The notes under the pieces are model-generated. The model was not told the origin of the DNA. It worked only from the letters and a program-made list of their open reading frames with translations, and did not search any database. A stretch of 64,000 nucleotides of DNA, taken from the NCBI RefSeq assembly GCF_039548895.1, contig NZ_JBCLVG010000001.1; one strand, given 5' to 3'. Origin of the DNA: Orlajensenia stereocauli (GTDB lineage: Bacteria > Actinomycetota > Actinomycetes > Actinomycetales > Microbacteriaceae). The stretch's first letter is position 1. The number at the start of each line of letters is the position of its first letter. The translations under genes and the position numbers were made by a program. Of the stretch, positions 42,049 to 49,814 are shown in pieces.

Positions 42049-43926
42049 CTAGTCGTGCCGCGGCTTGCGGTACGGACGGTCGCCGCCCTCGGAGTCGCGG
42101 GTCGAGCGCGATGGGCCGCCGCTGTCCGGACGCAGCTCGATGAGCTTGCCCGAGATGCGTGTTCCACTCAGCTTCGACAACGTGTCGTCGGAGAGGCCGG
42201 CGGGAAGCTCGACGAGCGAGAAGTCGGGACGGATGTCGATGACCCCGAAGTCCTGACGGCTGAGGCCGCCCTCGTTCGCGAGCGCGCCGACGATCTGGCG
42301 CGGCTCGACCTTCTGGCGCTTGCCGATGGCGATGCGGTACATGGCCATCGGTCCACTGCTCGGCCGTGAGCGACGCTCGGGGCGATCGCCCGCTCCGCGG
42401 TCGGCGTAGCGGTCGGGGCGATCGCCACGTCCACCACGGTCGGTGCGGTCGCCACGGTCCCAGCGGTCGCCACCACGTGAGGCGCCGCGATCGCCGCCGG
42501 CGCCGCGCTCGTTGCGCTCCTTCTCGCGCTCGAAGCGCTCGGCACGCTGCTGGGCGCGCTCGTCCTCGGCGGAGAGCAGCAGGGGCGTCTCGCCCTGCGA
42601 CACGATGGCGAGCGCAGCGGCCACGTCGGCCTCGGGCACGTCGTGGTGCTCCACGTAGTGGGCGATGATGTCGCGGAAGCGGTCGAGCCGCTCCTGCTGG
42701 CCGAGTGCCTCGGTGATGGCGTCGTCGAAGCGGGCCAGGCGCGTGGCGTTCACGTCATCGACGCTCGGCAGCTGCATCTGGGTGAGGGTCTGGCGGGTGG
42801 CCTTCTCGATGGAGGTCAGCATCCGTCGTTCGCGGGGCGTGACGAAGCTGATCGCCTCACCGCTGCGTCCGGCGCGGCCGGTGCGACCGATGCGGTGAAC
42901 GTACGACTCGGTGTCGATGGGGAGGTCGAAGTTCACCACGTGCGAGATGCGCTCGACGTCGAGGCCTCGAGCAGCGACATCCGTCGCCACCAGGATGTCG
43001 AGCTTGCCCGACTTCAGCTGGTTGACGGTGCGCTCGCGCTGGGCCTGCACGACATCGCCGTTGATGGCAGCGGCGGAGTAGCCGCGCGCTCGCAGCTTCT
43101 CGGCGAGGGTCTCGGTCTCGTTCTTGGTGCGGGTGAAGATGATCATGCCCTCGAAGTTCTCGACCTCGAGGATGCGCGTGAGGGCGTCGACCTTCTGCGG
43201 GTACGACACCACCAGGTAGCGCTGCGTGATGGTGGAGGAGGTCGTCGTCTTGGTCTTGACCGTGATCTCTTCAGGGTTCTTCAGGTACTGGGCGGAGATG
43301 CGACGGATGGCGGCGGGCATCGTGGCCGAGAACAGGGCCACCTGCTTCTCGTCGGGCGTGTCGGCGAGGATCGTCTCGACGTCCTCGGCGAAGCCCATCT
43401 TGAGCATCTCATCGGCCTCGTCGAGCACGAGGTACTTGAGCTCGGTGAGGTCGAGGGTGCCCTTCTCGAGGTGGTCCATGATGCGGCCCGGGGTGCCGAC
43501 GACGATGTGCACGCCGCGACGGAGGGCCGAGAGCTGCACGCCGTAGCCCTGGCCGCCGTAGACGGGGAGCACGTGCACGCCGCGCACGTGGGAGGCGTAC
43601 TTCTCGAACGCCTCGCAGACCTGCAGGGCGAGCTCGCGGGTCGGGGCGAGCACGAGGGCCTGCACGGACTTCTGCGACACGTCGAGGTTCGAGAGGATGG
43701 GGAGCGCGAACGCGGCGGTCTTGCCGGTTCCGGTCTGAGCGGTGCCCAGCACGTCGCGACCGGCGAGAAGCGGCGGGATGGTGGCCGCCTGGATCGCGGA
43801 CGGGGTCTCGTAGCCGACGTCTTTGAGGGCCTTGAGCACGGCGTCTGAGAGGCCGAGATCGGTGAAGGTAGGCTCGGCGGGGGTGGTGTCCGCCTCGCTC
43901 TGCGGGGTGGAGTCAGGGGACGTCAT
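42049..43926 (-). CDS. DEAD-box ATP-dependent RNA helicase (DeaD/CsdA type)
   Basis: 625 residues. Q-motif region FTDLGLSDAVLKAL, AQTGTGKT, PTRELALQV, DEAD in LVLDEADEM, SAT, and HRIGRTGRAGR are all present. After the second RecA domain comes an Arg/Gly/Asp-rich stretch (GGDRGASRGGDRWDRGDRTD) and a C-terminal DbpA-like RNA-binding domain (MAMYRIAIGKRQKVEPRQIV). Such helicases unwind structured RNA during cold shock, ribosome assembly and decay. Single gene with a long intergenic hairpin downstream. Confidence 0.92.
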   Translation of the reverse strand: MTSPDSTPQSEADTTPAEPTFTDLGLSDAVLKALKDVGYETPSAIQAATIPPLLAGRDVLGTAQTGTGKTAAFALPILSNLDVSQKSVQALVLAPTRELALQVCEAFEKYASHVRGVHVLPVYGGQGYGVQLSALRRGVHIVVGTPGRIMDHLEKGTLDLTELKYLVLDEADEMLKMGFAEDVETILADTPDEKQVALFSATMPAAIRRISAQYLKNPEEITVKTKTTTSSTITQRYLVVSYPQKVDALTRILEVENFEGMIIFTRTKNETETLAEKLRARGYSAAAINGDVVQAQRERTVNQLKSGKLDILVATDVAARGLDVERISHVVNFDLPIDTESYVHRIGRTGRAGRSGEAISFVTPRERRMLTSIEKATRQTLTQMQLPSVDDVNATRLARFDDAITEALGQQERLDRFRDIIAHYVEHHDVPEADVAAALAIVSQGETPLLLSAEDERAQQRAERFEREKERNERGAGGDRGASRGGDRWDRGDRTDRGGRGDRPDRYADRGAGDRPERRSRPSSGPMAMYRIAIGKRQKVEPRQIVGALANEGGLSRQDFGVIDIRPDFSLVELPAGLSDDTLSKLSGTRISGKLIELRPDSGGPSRSTRDSEGGDRPYRKPRHD

Positions 43927-44026
43927 GGTTCCAACGGTACCGCGCCCCGCTGTGCAGCGGTGGTGAGGCCTCCTCCGCCCGGTGCGCCCGCACCGTGCAC
44001 GCGGCATCCGGTGCTTGGATGGAGCC

Positions 44027-44305
44027 ATGGCTGAGACGGATGACTCACTCCCCGGCTTCGCACGCTTCAGGCGCGTGATCCTCGATCGTGGCGGGGCGAC
44101 GGATGCCGAATCCGACGGCGCCGCCCCAGCCAACGCAACGCCCGCCAGCGCAACACCCGAGGCCGAGCACCCCACCCAGGTGCAGCCGCCGGGATGGCCG
44201 CACGAGGCGGGGCCGTTCGACGAGCCGCCCACCGAGCAGATCGTGCTCGACGAGGACGAACTGCCCTGGGAGCTTCGGGACGCAGCCCCTCCGACCGCGG
44301 ACTGA
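44027..44305 (+). CDS. small acidic hypothetical protein
   Basis: 92 residues. A short helical start (MAETDDSLPGFARFRRVILD) leads into a Pro/Ala/Glu-rich disordered middle and ends in a tail IVLDEDELPWELRD. I recognise no domain. It is divergent from the DEAD-box helicase and upstream of a lipase-like gene with a 134-base gap. Confidence 0.6.
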   Translation: MAETDDSLPGFARFRRVILDRGGATDAESDGAAPANATPASATPEAEHPTQVQPPGWPHEAGPFDEPPTEQIVLDEDELPWELRDAAPPTAD

Positions 44306-44439
44306 CGCCGAACAACCCTGTTGACGGGCGGATGCCGGGAGCGGGACGATGGTGCCATCGACGCGGGCACGGCTGCCTGCGCCTGCACGCGGTGGGCGAC
44401 GGCGCTCATCGGAGCACCGACCCGAGAGGGGCAGGCACG

Positions 44440-46080
44440 ATGGAGACACGACCGCGACCACTCGTCCTCATCCGAGGCTTCGGCGGCCTCGACATCGAGG
44501 ACGACAGGCGCAACGCATACCAGGGCTTCAACGACGGCACCGTCTACCCGGGCAAGCGCGGGCAGAACTACATCTACGAGGGCTTCGTCATCAAGGCGTT
44601 GAAGTCGTCGGAGCACCGCTACAACGACGCCACCGACGTCATCGGCTACTACCCGTCCGCCGTCGAGGGCCCGGCGGAGATCGCGGGCTGGAACCCCGAG
44701 TTCGTGAAGGGCTCCATCGTCATCGACCCGCGCATGGTCGACGACCACGAGGGCTGGAACACCCGCGGAACCATCTGGGTGTTCCGCTACTACGACCTGA
44801 ACCCGCGCAACATCGACACCTTCGCCGAGGGCCTCGTGCAGCTCATCGAGCGCATCGCCTACCTCGCCGAGCGCAACGGCGAGGAGGAATTCGACGGGGT
44901 CGACGTCATCGCCCACAGCATGGGCGGGCTCGTCATGGTGCAGGCCATGCGGCTGCTGCACGAGGCGGCCGTGGCGAAGGACCCGACCGTGAAGCAGGGG
45001 GCTGCGAAGTCCATCCATCGCGCCATCACCTTGGGCACCCCGCATCGCGGAATCGCCTTCCAACGGATGCCGGAGGCCTTCCTCTCCTTCGTGCACGTGA
45101 AGGCGGCGAGCGAACTCGGAGCCTTCGACCCGACGAGCACGGCGTTCCTCGACGTACCGACCTGGTTCCCGCTGTCGAGGCTGCTCACGGTCGTCGGAAC
45201 GAACTACCGCGACTACAACATCAAGATCTCCTCGGCGGGAAACCGGCTCGCCAGCCTGCTCTCGGGCGACGGCATGTCGTACAACCGCAGCGACGGACTG
45301 GTGAAGCAGGCCGCGGCCCAGCTTCCCGGGGCGCCGCGCACCTTCGTGAACAAGTGCCATGGCGGAACCGATTCGCTGGTGACCAGTCGCGAGGCCTACG
45401 AGATCGCCATGCGGTTCTTCCACGGCACCCACAGCATCCGTCTCTCCCTCGACGAAGCGAGGATCAACGGGGACGAGAAGGACTTCTTCGGCCGAAGCGA
45501 GTTCTTCTTCGGAGTGACGGTCAAGCCGCGGTTCGTCGACTTCTCCCTGTTCGAGCAGTCGGCGGCCGCCGAGAACTGCTACGGGCCCTTCCGCACGGTC
45601 GACCTGAGCGACGACGGACCGGGCGCCCTGCCGACCGCGTTGAGCCAGCCTCTGGCCGCATCCGACAGGGCCATGGGCTGGGCGGGTGACGGCCGGCTCA
45701 TCTGGGAGGGCTGGATCGACTCCAACGCCAACCCGAAGGCGCCGGACATGGTGTTCCGCCTCGACGTCTACGTGGCAGAGCGCGACACCCTCGGCATCGG
45801 GTTCTCCGACAACGTGATCTTCGCCGGCCAGTACTGGCTCCAGGTGATCAAGGGTGCGCATCCGGTCATCTTCATCCACACGACCGAACAGACCCTCAAG
45901 CTGACGAGCGGTCTGACCGAAGCGGATGCCGAGACCGTGATCGACCCGCGCATCAGCCGGGCGACTGAGGACGCGACTCCCGAGAACGCTGCGGCCGCGG
46001 GGTGGACCTTCCCCGTCGGAGGCCCGAACTTCGCGGCGACGCTGCGCCTCGAGGTCGCAGCGTCTGACCAGGCTGCGTAG
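44440..46080 (+). CDS. alpha/beta hydrolase, lipase/PGAP1-like
   Basis: 546 residues. The hydrolase part (about 1-320) starts RPLVLIRGFGGLDIEDDRRN and has the nucleophile elbow IAHSMGGLVMVQ and TLGTPHRGIAF. The last 200 residues form a beta-rich region (FFFGVTVKPRFVDFSL, VFRLDVYVAERDTLGIGFSD) that may be a C2-like or stress-response binding domain. No signal peptide. ATG has GAGAGGGG seven or so bases upstream. Substrate unknown; a cytoplasmic esterase is most likely. Confidence 0.75.
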   Translation: METRPRPLVLIRGFGGLDIEDDRRNAYQGFNDGTVYPGKRGQNYIYEGFVIKALKSSEHRYNDATDVIGYYPSAVEGPAEIAGWNPEFVKGSIVIDPRMVDDHEGWNTRGTIWVFRYYDLNPRNIDTFAEGLVQLIERIAYLAERNGEEEFDGVDVIAHSMGGLVMVQAMRLLHEAAVAKDPTVKQGAAKSIHRAITLGTPHRGIAFQRMPEAFLSFVHVKAASELGAFDPTSTAFLDVPTWFPLSRLLTVVGTNYRDYNIKISSAGNRLASLLSGDGMSYNRSDGLVKQAAAQLPGAPRTFVNKCHGGTDSLVTSREAYEIAMRFFHGTHSIRLSLDEARINGDEKDFFGRSEFFFGVTVKPRFVDFSLFEQSAAAENCYGPFRTVDLSDDGPGALPTALSQPLAASDRAMGWAGDGRLIWEGWIDSNANPKAPDMVFRLDVYVAERDTLGIGFSDNVIFAGQYWLQVIKGAHPVIFIHTTEQTLKLTSGLTEADAETVIDPRISRATEDATPENAAAAGWTFPVGGPNFAATLRLEVAASDQAA

Positions 46081-46082
46081 AG

Positions 46083-46113
46083 GATCGGTGCCGCCTTCGG
46101 TGACGGCACGATC
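46083..46113 (+). terminator. hairpin after the lipase-like gene
   Basis: GATC-G-GTGCCG pairs with CGGCACGATC (10 bp with one bulged G, 10-base loop) just after the stop codon. Confidence 0.45.
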
Positions 46114-46166
46114 GGTGCTCGTGAATGCGCCCCCTTCTGGAGGTGCTGAGCCGCCCGCCGAACCGA

Positions 46167-46172
46167 TAACTT
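46167..46172 (+). promoter_or_regulatory. -10 element that decides the metalloprotease start
   Basis: TAACTT ends seven bases before the ATG at 46180. It favours that ATG over a GTG at 46174, which would be too close, and over the ATG at 46204. Confidence 0.45.
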
Positions 46173-46179
46173 CGTGACC

Positions 46180-48309
46180 ATGCCTACCGGGGGAACCACC
46201 AGCATGCGCTCGCTCAAGATTCCGGTGCTCACGGCCGCGGTGGCACTGCTCGGCGGGCTGCTCGCCCCCGTCCCGACCGCGGTCGCCGATGACCTGGCGA
46301 CGGATGCCGCTGTGCACGTCGTCGGCACCCTCGTCGTCATCCAGCCCGAGGAGTCGCCCACCCCGGTGACGCCGCCGCAGGCCGCGACGGATGCCGCAGC
46401 CACGCCGGAGGCTCACGTGCTCCTGCCCGACGGTGCATCCGTGCCCATCGACGGGGACCTCATCCCGGCGGACGCCGTCTCCGGCGCGCCCGTCGACGTC
46501 GTGGCCGCGCCCAGCACCGAGGTGCTCGCCGACGCCGGGCTCGCGGCATCCGGAACCGTCGCCGCAGACTCCGCCGAGGGCCAGCGGATCCTCGAGGCCG
46601 CCGTCGTCGCCGACGACCCGCTGACCGTCGTCGCGGGCGAGATCGGCGCCGTCGAGGTGCAGGCAGCGGCCGCATCGCACACCATCGACGTCGCCGTCGT
46701 CTCCAACGGATCGACCGCGACCGCCGCGAATACCGACGACTACGTGAAGAAGGTGGTGGCGAAGGTCGGGGCGTTCTGGTCGGAGCAGTCGGCGGGCATG
46801 GTGCCTGCGATCACCCTCACCACGATCAAGCGCTACACGTCGACGAAGGGTTGCGGCACCGAGGAGTCGACGATCGCCCTCTGGGACGAGGCCGCGAAGA
46901 AGTTCGATCACGCGGGCGGAGCGAACGACTACGTGGGCGGCGGCACGAAGCACCTGTTCGTCATCAGTCCGCCGTCGTGTGCGGTCACCTTCAACGGCCT
47001 CGGGTCGATCGGGAGCGGCGTCGGGAACGGTGGCGTGGTCTGGGCGGCGTTCGACGGCGGCGACGGTTCGGGAGACGAGTTGACCCTCGCCCACGAGATC
47101 GGCCACAACTTCTCGCTCAACCACGCGAACGCCCAGGAGTGCGCGTATCCGGCGTCCGATCCGCAGGTGAAGTCCGGCACCTATGCGCCGCCCTGCACCG
47201 TGCAGCCCTATGCCGACGTCTACGACGTGATGGGCCAGAGCTTCGTGGTCTGCGCGAGTTCGGCGGCATCGAGCTGTCACGGAAACGACAACACCCCCGC
47301 GCTCAACGCCATCTCCAAGGTCAGGCTCGGTGTGCTCTCTGCGACGGATGCGCCGGTGATCCAACTCACCCAGTCGACGACGCTCACGCTGGGGGCGGCA
47401 TCCGCGACGGCCGGGCGCCGGGCACTCGTTCTGATCGACCCGATGTCGAGGGAGCGGTACGTCGTCGAGTACCGCAACGGTCTCGGACGAGACGCCGGGT
47501 CCGTCTACATGGACTGGGCCGAACCGTACGCGCACTGGGCGATGCCGAAGATGGGTGCGGGCATCCGCATCCTGAAGACCGGTCCCGACGGCAGGAGCTC
47601 GGTGGTTCTGCCGGATGCCACGGCGACGAGCAGTCGACTCGCGTGGGTTCCCGGCCGCACCTTCACCTCTCGGACCAGAGGCCTGAAGATCGCCGTTCTC
47701 TCGGCCGCTGGAGCCACCGCATCGGTGCAGGTCACGATCGCTCCGCAGTTCACCGGCACCGAGTTGCCGAAGGTGTCGGGGGAGCCCTTCGTGTCGCGCA
47801 CCCTGACGGCGGAGCCGCGGACCAGTTGGGCGCCGACGCCGACGTCGTACGCATATCACTGGTTCCGGAGCGGGATCGCGATCAGCGGAGCGTCGGGCAA
47901 GTCGTACACGGTGGTGGCGGCCGACCTCGGCAAGCGGTTGACCGTGCGGGTCACTGCGTCGAAGACGGGAGTGGCTTCGCGCGCATGGGTGAGCCCGGCA
48001 ACGCCGGCGATCGGCGCGCTGAAGGGGTTCACGGGCACCTCGCAGCCGACGATCACGGGTGCTCGCAAGGTGGGGGTGGTCCTCGCCGCTGCTCCCGGCG
48101 CGAACTGGGCGCCATTGACGGCAGGCACGACGTACACGTATCGCTGGTACCGCGGCACGACCGTGATCCCCGGCGCCGTCGGCAGAAGCTACCGGCAGGT
48201 GGCGGGTGACGTCGGTGCCGTGATCCGTGTGAATGTGACGGCGCACCGGTACGGGTACGTGTCCAAGAGCGCCCCGTCGACCGCAACGGCCGCGAAGACC
48301 GTCAAGTGA
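46180..48309 (+). CDS. secreted zinc metalloprotease with C-terminal Ig-like repeats
   Basis: 709 residues. Sec signal: MRSLKIPVLTAAVALLGGLL ending near PTAVADD. A prodomain of about 200 residues follows. The catalytic motif is LAHEIGHNFSLNHAN (HExxHxxxxxH), the reprolysin/M12-like zinc site, with a structural Met in DVYDVMGQ. From about residue 525 there are two related repeats of about 85 residues (for example LTAEPRTSWAPTPTSYAYHW and LAAAPGANWAPLTAGTTYTY), the kind found as wall or surface-binding modules in actinobacteria. Probably exported and cell-associated. Confidence 0.85.
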   Translation: MPTGGTTSMRSLKIPVLTAAVALLGGLLAPVPTAVADDLATDAAVHVVGTLVVIQPEESPTPVTPPQAATDAAATPEAHVLLPDGASVPIDGDLIPADAVSGAPVDVVAAPSTEVLADAGLAASGTVAADSAEGQRILEAAVVADDPLTVVAGEIGAVEVQAAAASHTIDVAVVSNGSTATAANTDDYVKKVVAKVGAFWSEQSAGMVPAITLTTIKRYTSTKGCGTEESTIALWDEAAKKFDHAGGANDYVGGGTKHLFVISPPSCAVTFNGLGSIGSGVGNGGVVWAAFDGGDGSGDELTLAHEIGHNFSLNHANAQECAYPASDPQVKSGTYAPPCTVQPYADVYDVMGQSFVVCASSAASSCHGNDNTPALNAISKVRLGVLSATDAPVIQLTQSTTLTLGAASATAGRRALVLIDPMSRERYVVEYRNGLGRDAGSVYMDWAEPYAHWAMPKMGAGIRILKTGPDGRSSVVLPDATATSSRLAWVPGRTFTSRTRGLKIAVLSAAGATASVQVTIAPQFTGTELPKVSGEPFVSRTLTAEPRTSWAPTPTSYAYHWFRSGIAISGASGKSYTVVAADLGKRLTVRVTASKTGVASRAWVSPATPAIGALKGFTGTSQPTITGARKVGVVLAAAPGANWAPLTAGTTYTYRWYRGTTVIPGAVGRSYRQVAGDVGAVIRVNVTAHRYGYVSKSAPSTATAAKTVK

Positions 48310-48601
48310 CGGGAGCCTCGGGATCCGCCGCATCAGTCTCGGGAGCGGTGGTCTCGGGCACGACGGACTTCGGTCGTCCGCCGGTGCGGCTCCTCCCCTC
48401 GATCTGAGTGGCGACGGCCTCGATGTCGTCGGCCAGCCAGACCACGCCGCGGGCGAGGGGCTCCGGCAGGATCGACGGCACCCCACCCGTCGCACCGGCG
48501 TCGCGGTGGCTGAGCCAGACACGCACGGTCGAGGTCGACACGCCGAACCTGGCGGCGACGTCGGCTACGGAGAGCAGGGCTGGGCGATCGTCGTGCGGCA
48601 T
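48302..48601 (-). CDS. small helix-turn-helix (MerR/excisionase-like) protein
   Basis: 99 residues. LLSVADVAARFGVSTSTVRV then WLSHRDAGATGGVPSILPEP is a MerR-superfamily DNA-binding domain of the excisionase type. The last 35 residues are polar (GRPKSVVPETTAPETDAADP). A TACGAT -10 element lies seven bases before ATG. The end overlaps the metalloprotease stop by eight bases in convergent orientation. No effector domain, so a small transcription factor or plasmid/phage relic. Confidence 0.7.
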   Translation of the reverse strand: MPHDDRPALLSVADVAARFGVSTSTVRVWLSHRDAGATGGVPSILPEPLARGVVWLADDIEAVATQIEGRSRTGGRPKSVVPETTAPETDAADPEAPVT

Positions 48602-48608
48602 GAGGGCG

Positions 48609-48614
48609 ATCGTA
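48609..48614 (-). promoter_or_regulatory. -10 element for leaderless helix-turn-helix gene transcript
   Basis: TACGAT on the minus strand, seven bases before the ATG. Confidence 0.45.
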
Positions 48615-48707
48615 GCGCTGTCAACCCCTGTCAGCCGGCGAGTCGTGAACCTAGCGTCGACAGTGCGCCCCGATGACGGAGGCCCCGTCCGAGCAAGGAG
48701 CACCGAC

Positions 48708-49199
48708 ATGACCGATACGACAGAAGATCCCCGCATCCGCATCGTCGAACTCGCTCGGAAGATCCCGATCGCCATGCTCACGACGATCGATGGCGAAGGA
48801 CACGTCGTGAGTCGCCCGATGGCACCCCAGGAGATCACCGACGAGGGCGTGATCTGGTTCATCGCCGAGGCCGACTCCCGCGATGCCGACGAGATCAGCC
48901 TGAACCCGAGCGTGGGCGTCTCCCTCACCAGCGGATCGTCGTTCGTGTCGTTCTCCGGAACGGCGGAGGTGGTGACGGATGCCGCCAAGTTGCGCGAGCT
49001 CTGGAACCCGGCCGTGGAGGCCTGGCTCCCCGACGGTCCGGACAGCCCGCAGGCCGTGCTGTTCAAGGTCTCGGCGGAGAGCGGTGAGTACTGGGACTCT
49101 CCGGGCGGGCGAATCGCGACGGTCATCAGCTTCGTCAAGGCGAAGCTGACGGGCGAACGCTACGACGGCGGAGAGAACGAGACGGTGTCGCTGCCCTGA
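48708..49199 (+). CDS. pyridoxamine-5'-phosphate-oxidase-like (general stress protein 26 type)
   Basis: 163 residues. The split-barrel FMN fold is visible from IRIVELARKIPIAMLTTIDG, EGHVVSRPMAPQEITDEGVI, FIAEADSRDADEISLNPSV and VSFSGTAEVV. Ends in a helical tail with EYWDSPGGRIATVISFVKAK. Related to GsiB/GSP26 proteins that bind a flavin; the reaction is not known. AAGGAG lies seven bases before the ATG. Confidence 0.85.
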   Translation: MTDTTEDPRIRIVELARKIPIAMLTTIDGEGHVVSRPMAPQEITDEGVIWFIAEADSRDADEISLNPSVGVSLTSGSSFVSFSGTAEVVTDAAKLRELWNPAVEAWLPDGPDSPQAVLFKVSAESGEYWDSPGGRIATVISFVKAKLTGERYDGGENETVSLP

Positions 49200-49316
49200 G
49201 AGAACTCTGGTAGCCGTATTGTCAGCGGAATAGCGGCTGATCATCAGGCGTTCTTGTCATCGTAGGGCGAACGAAGTCAAGACTCCCCAGCAGCCCTCGA
49301 AAGGCAGGGAAACCCC

Positions 49317-49733
49317 GTGAGACGTGTGAACGAAGAAGTCGAGCTCGAGAAGGGCGTCGTCACCAAATATCGGCGACACTCCAACGGCGGCGGATTCGTC
49401 TCGCCCAAGGCGCATGTGGACGCAACGGCGTTCGTGGCGTCGACCGCTTATGTCGAGAACGGCGCGAGCATCGGGCGCGACGCCTGGGTGGGCGCAGGCA
49501 GTTGGATCGACCGCGACGCCATGCTCGGCGCGCACGCCTTCATCGGCGCCAACGTGCACATCGGTGCCGGTGCCGTCGTCAGCGACAGCGCCCGCATCGG
49601 AAGCCACTCGCGCATCGGCGCCAACGCGCGCATCGTCGCCGGGCACCACCTCGAGCGCGACGCCATGATCCCCGACAACGCCGTGGTCGGCGGCACAGAC
49701 GGCTCCAAGACCCGCTACGTGCGGGCGGCCTGA
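49317..49733 (+). CDS. left-handed beta-helix (hexapeptide) protein
   Basis: 138 residues. A run of hexapeptides (IGRDAWVGAG, IGANVHIGAG, IGSHSRIGAN) forms a short beta-helix of about four to five coils; no acyltransferase His is obvious. Flanking segments are basic (EKGVVTKYRRHS). May be a scaffold or trimer-forming acetyltransferase relative. GTG start with no Shine-Dalgarno seen. A 10-bp hairpin follows. Confidence 0.7.
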   Translation: MRRVNEEVELEKGVVTKYRRHSNGGGFVSPKAHVDATAFVASTAYVENGASIGRDAWVGAGSWIDRDAMLGAHAFIGANVHIGAGAVVSDSARIGSHSRIGANARIVAGHHLERDAMIPDNAVVGGTDGSKTRYVRAA

Positions 49734-49746
49734 GCGATTCCGACAC

Positions 49747-49778
49747 GAGGCCGGTCTGGCGAAAAACCGACCGGCCTC
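49747..49778 (+). terminator. hairpin after the beta-helix gene
   Basis: GAGGCCGGTC and GACCGGCCTC form a perfect 10-bp stem with a 12-base loop containing AAAAA, 14 bases after the stop. Confidence 0.55.
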
Positions 49779-49802
49779 CGACGGAATGGGCCTGTATCGA
49801 TT

Positions 49803-49808
49803 TAGGGT
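49803..49808 (+). promoter_or_regulatory. -10 element for leaderless transcript of the degenerate helicase
   Basis: TAGGGT ends six bases before the GTG start. Confidence 0.45.
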
Positions 49809-49814
49809 GTCGGT

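Noticed and set aside
42049..48522. An uninterrupted minus-strand frame of over 2100 codons that covers the DEAD-box helicase gene and continues across the genes on the opposite strand up to the metalloprotease.
   Set aside because: Only the last 625 codons (from ATG 43926) show helicase motifs. The remainder is antisense to genes with clear domains and is open only because stop codons are rare at this GC content.
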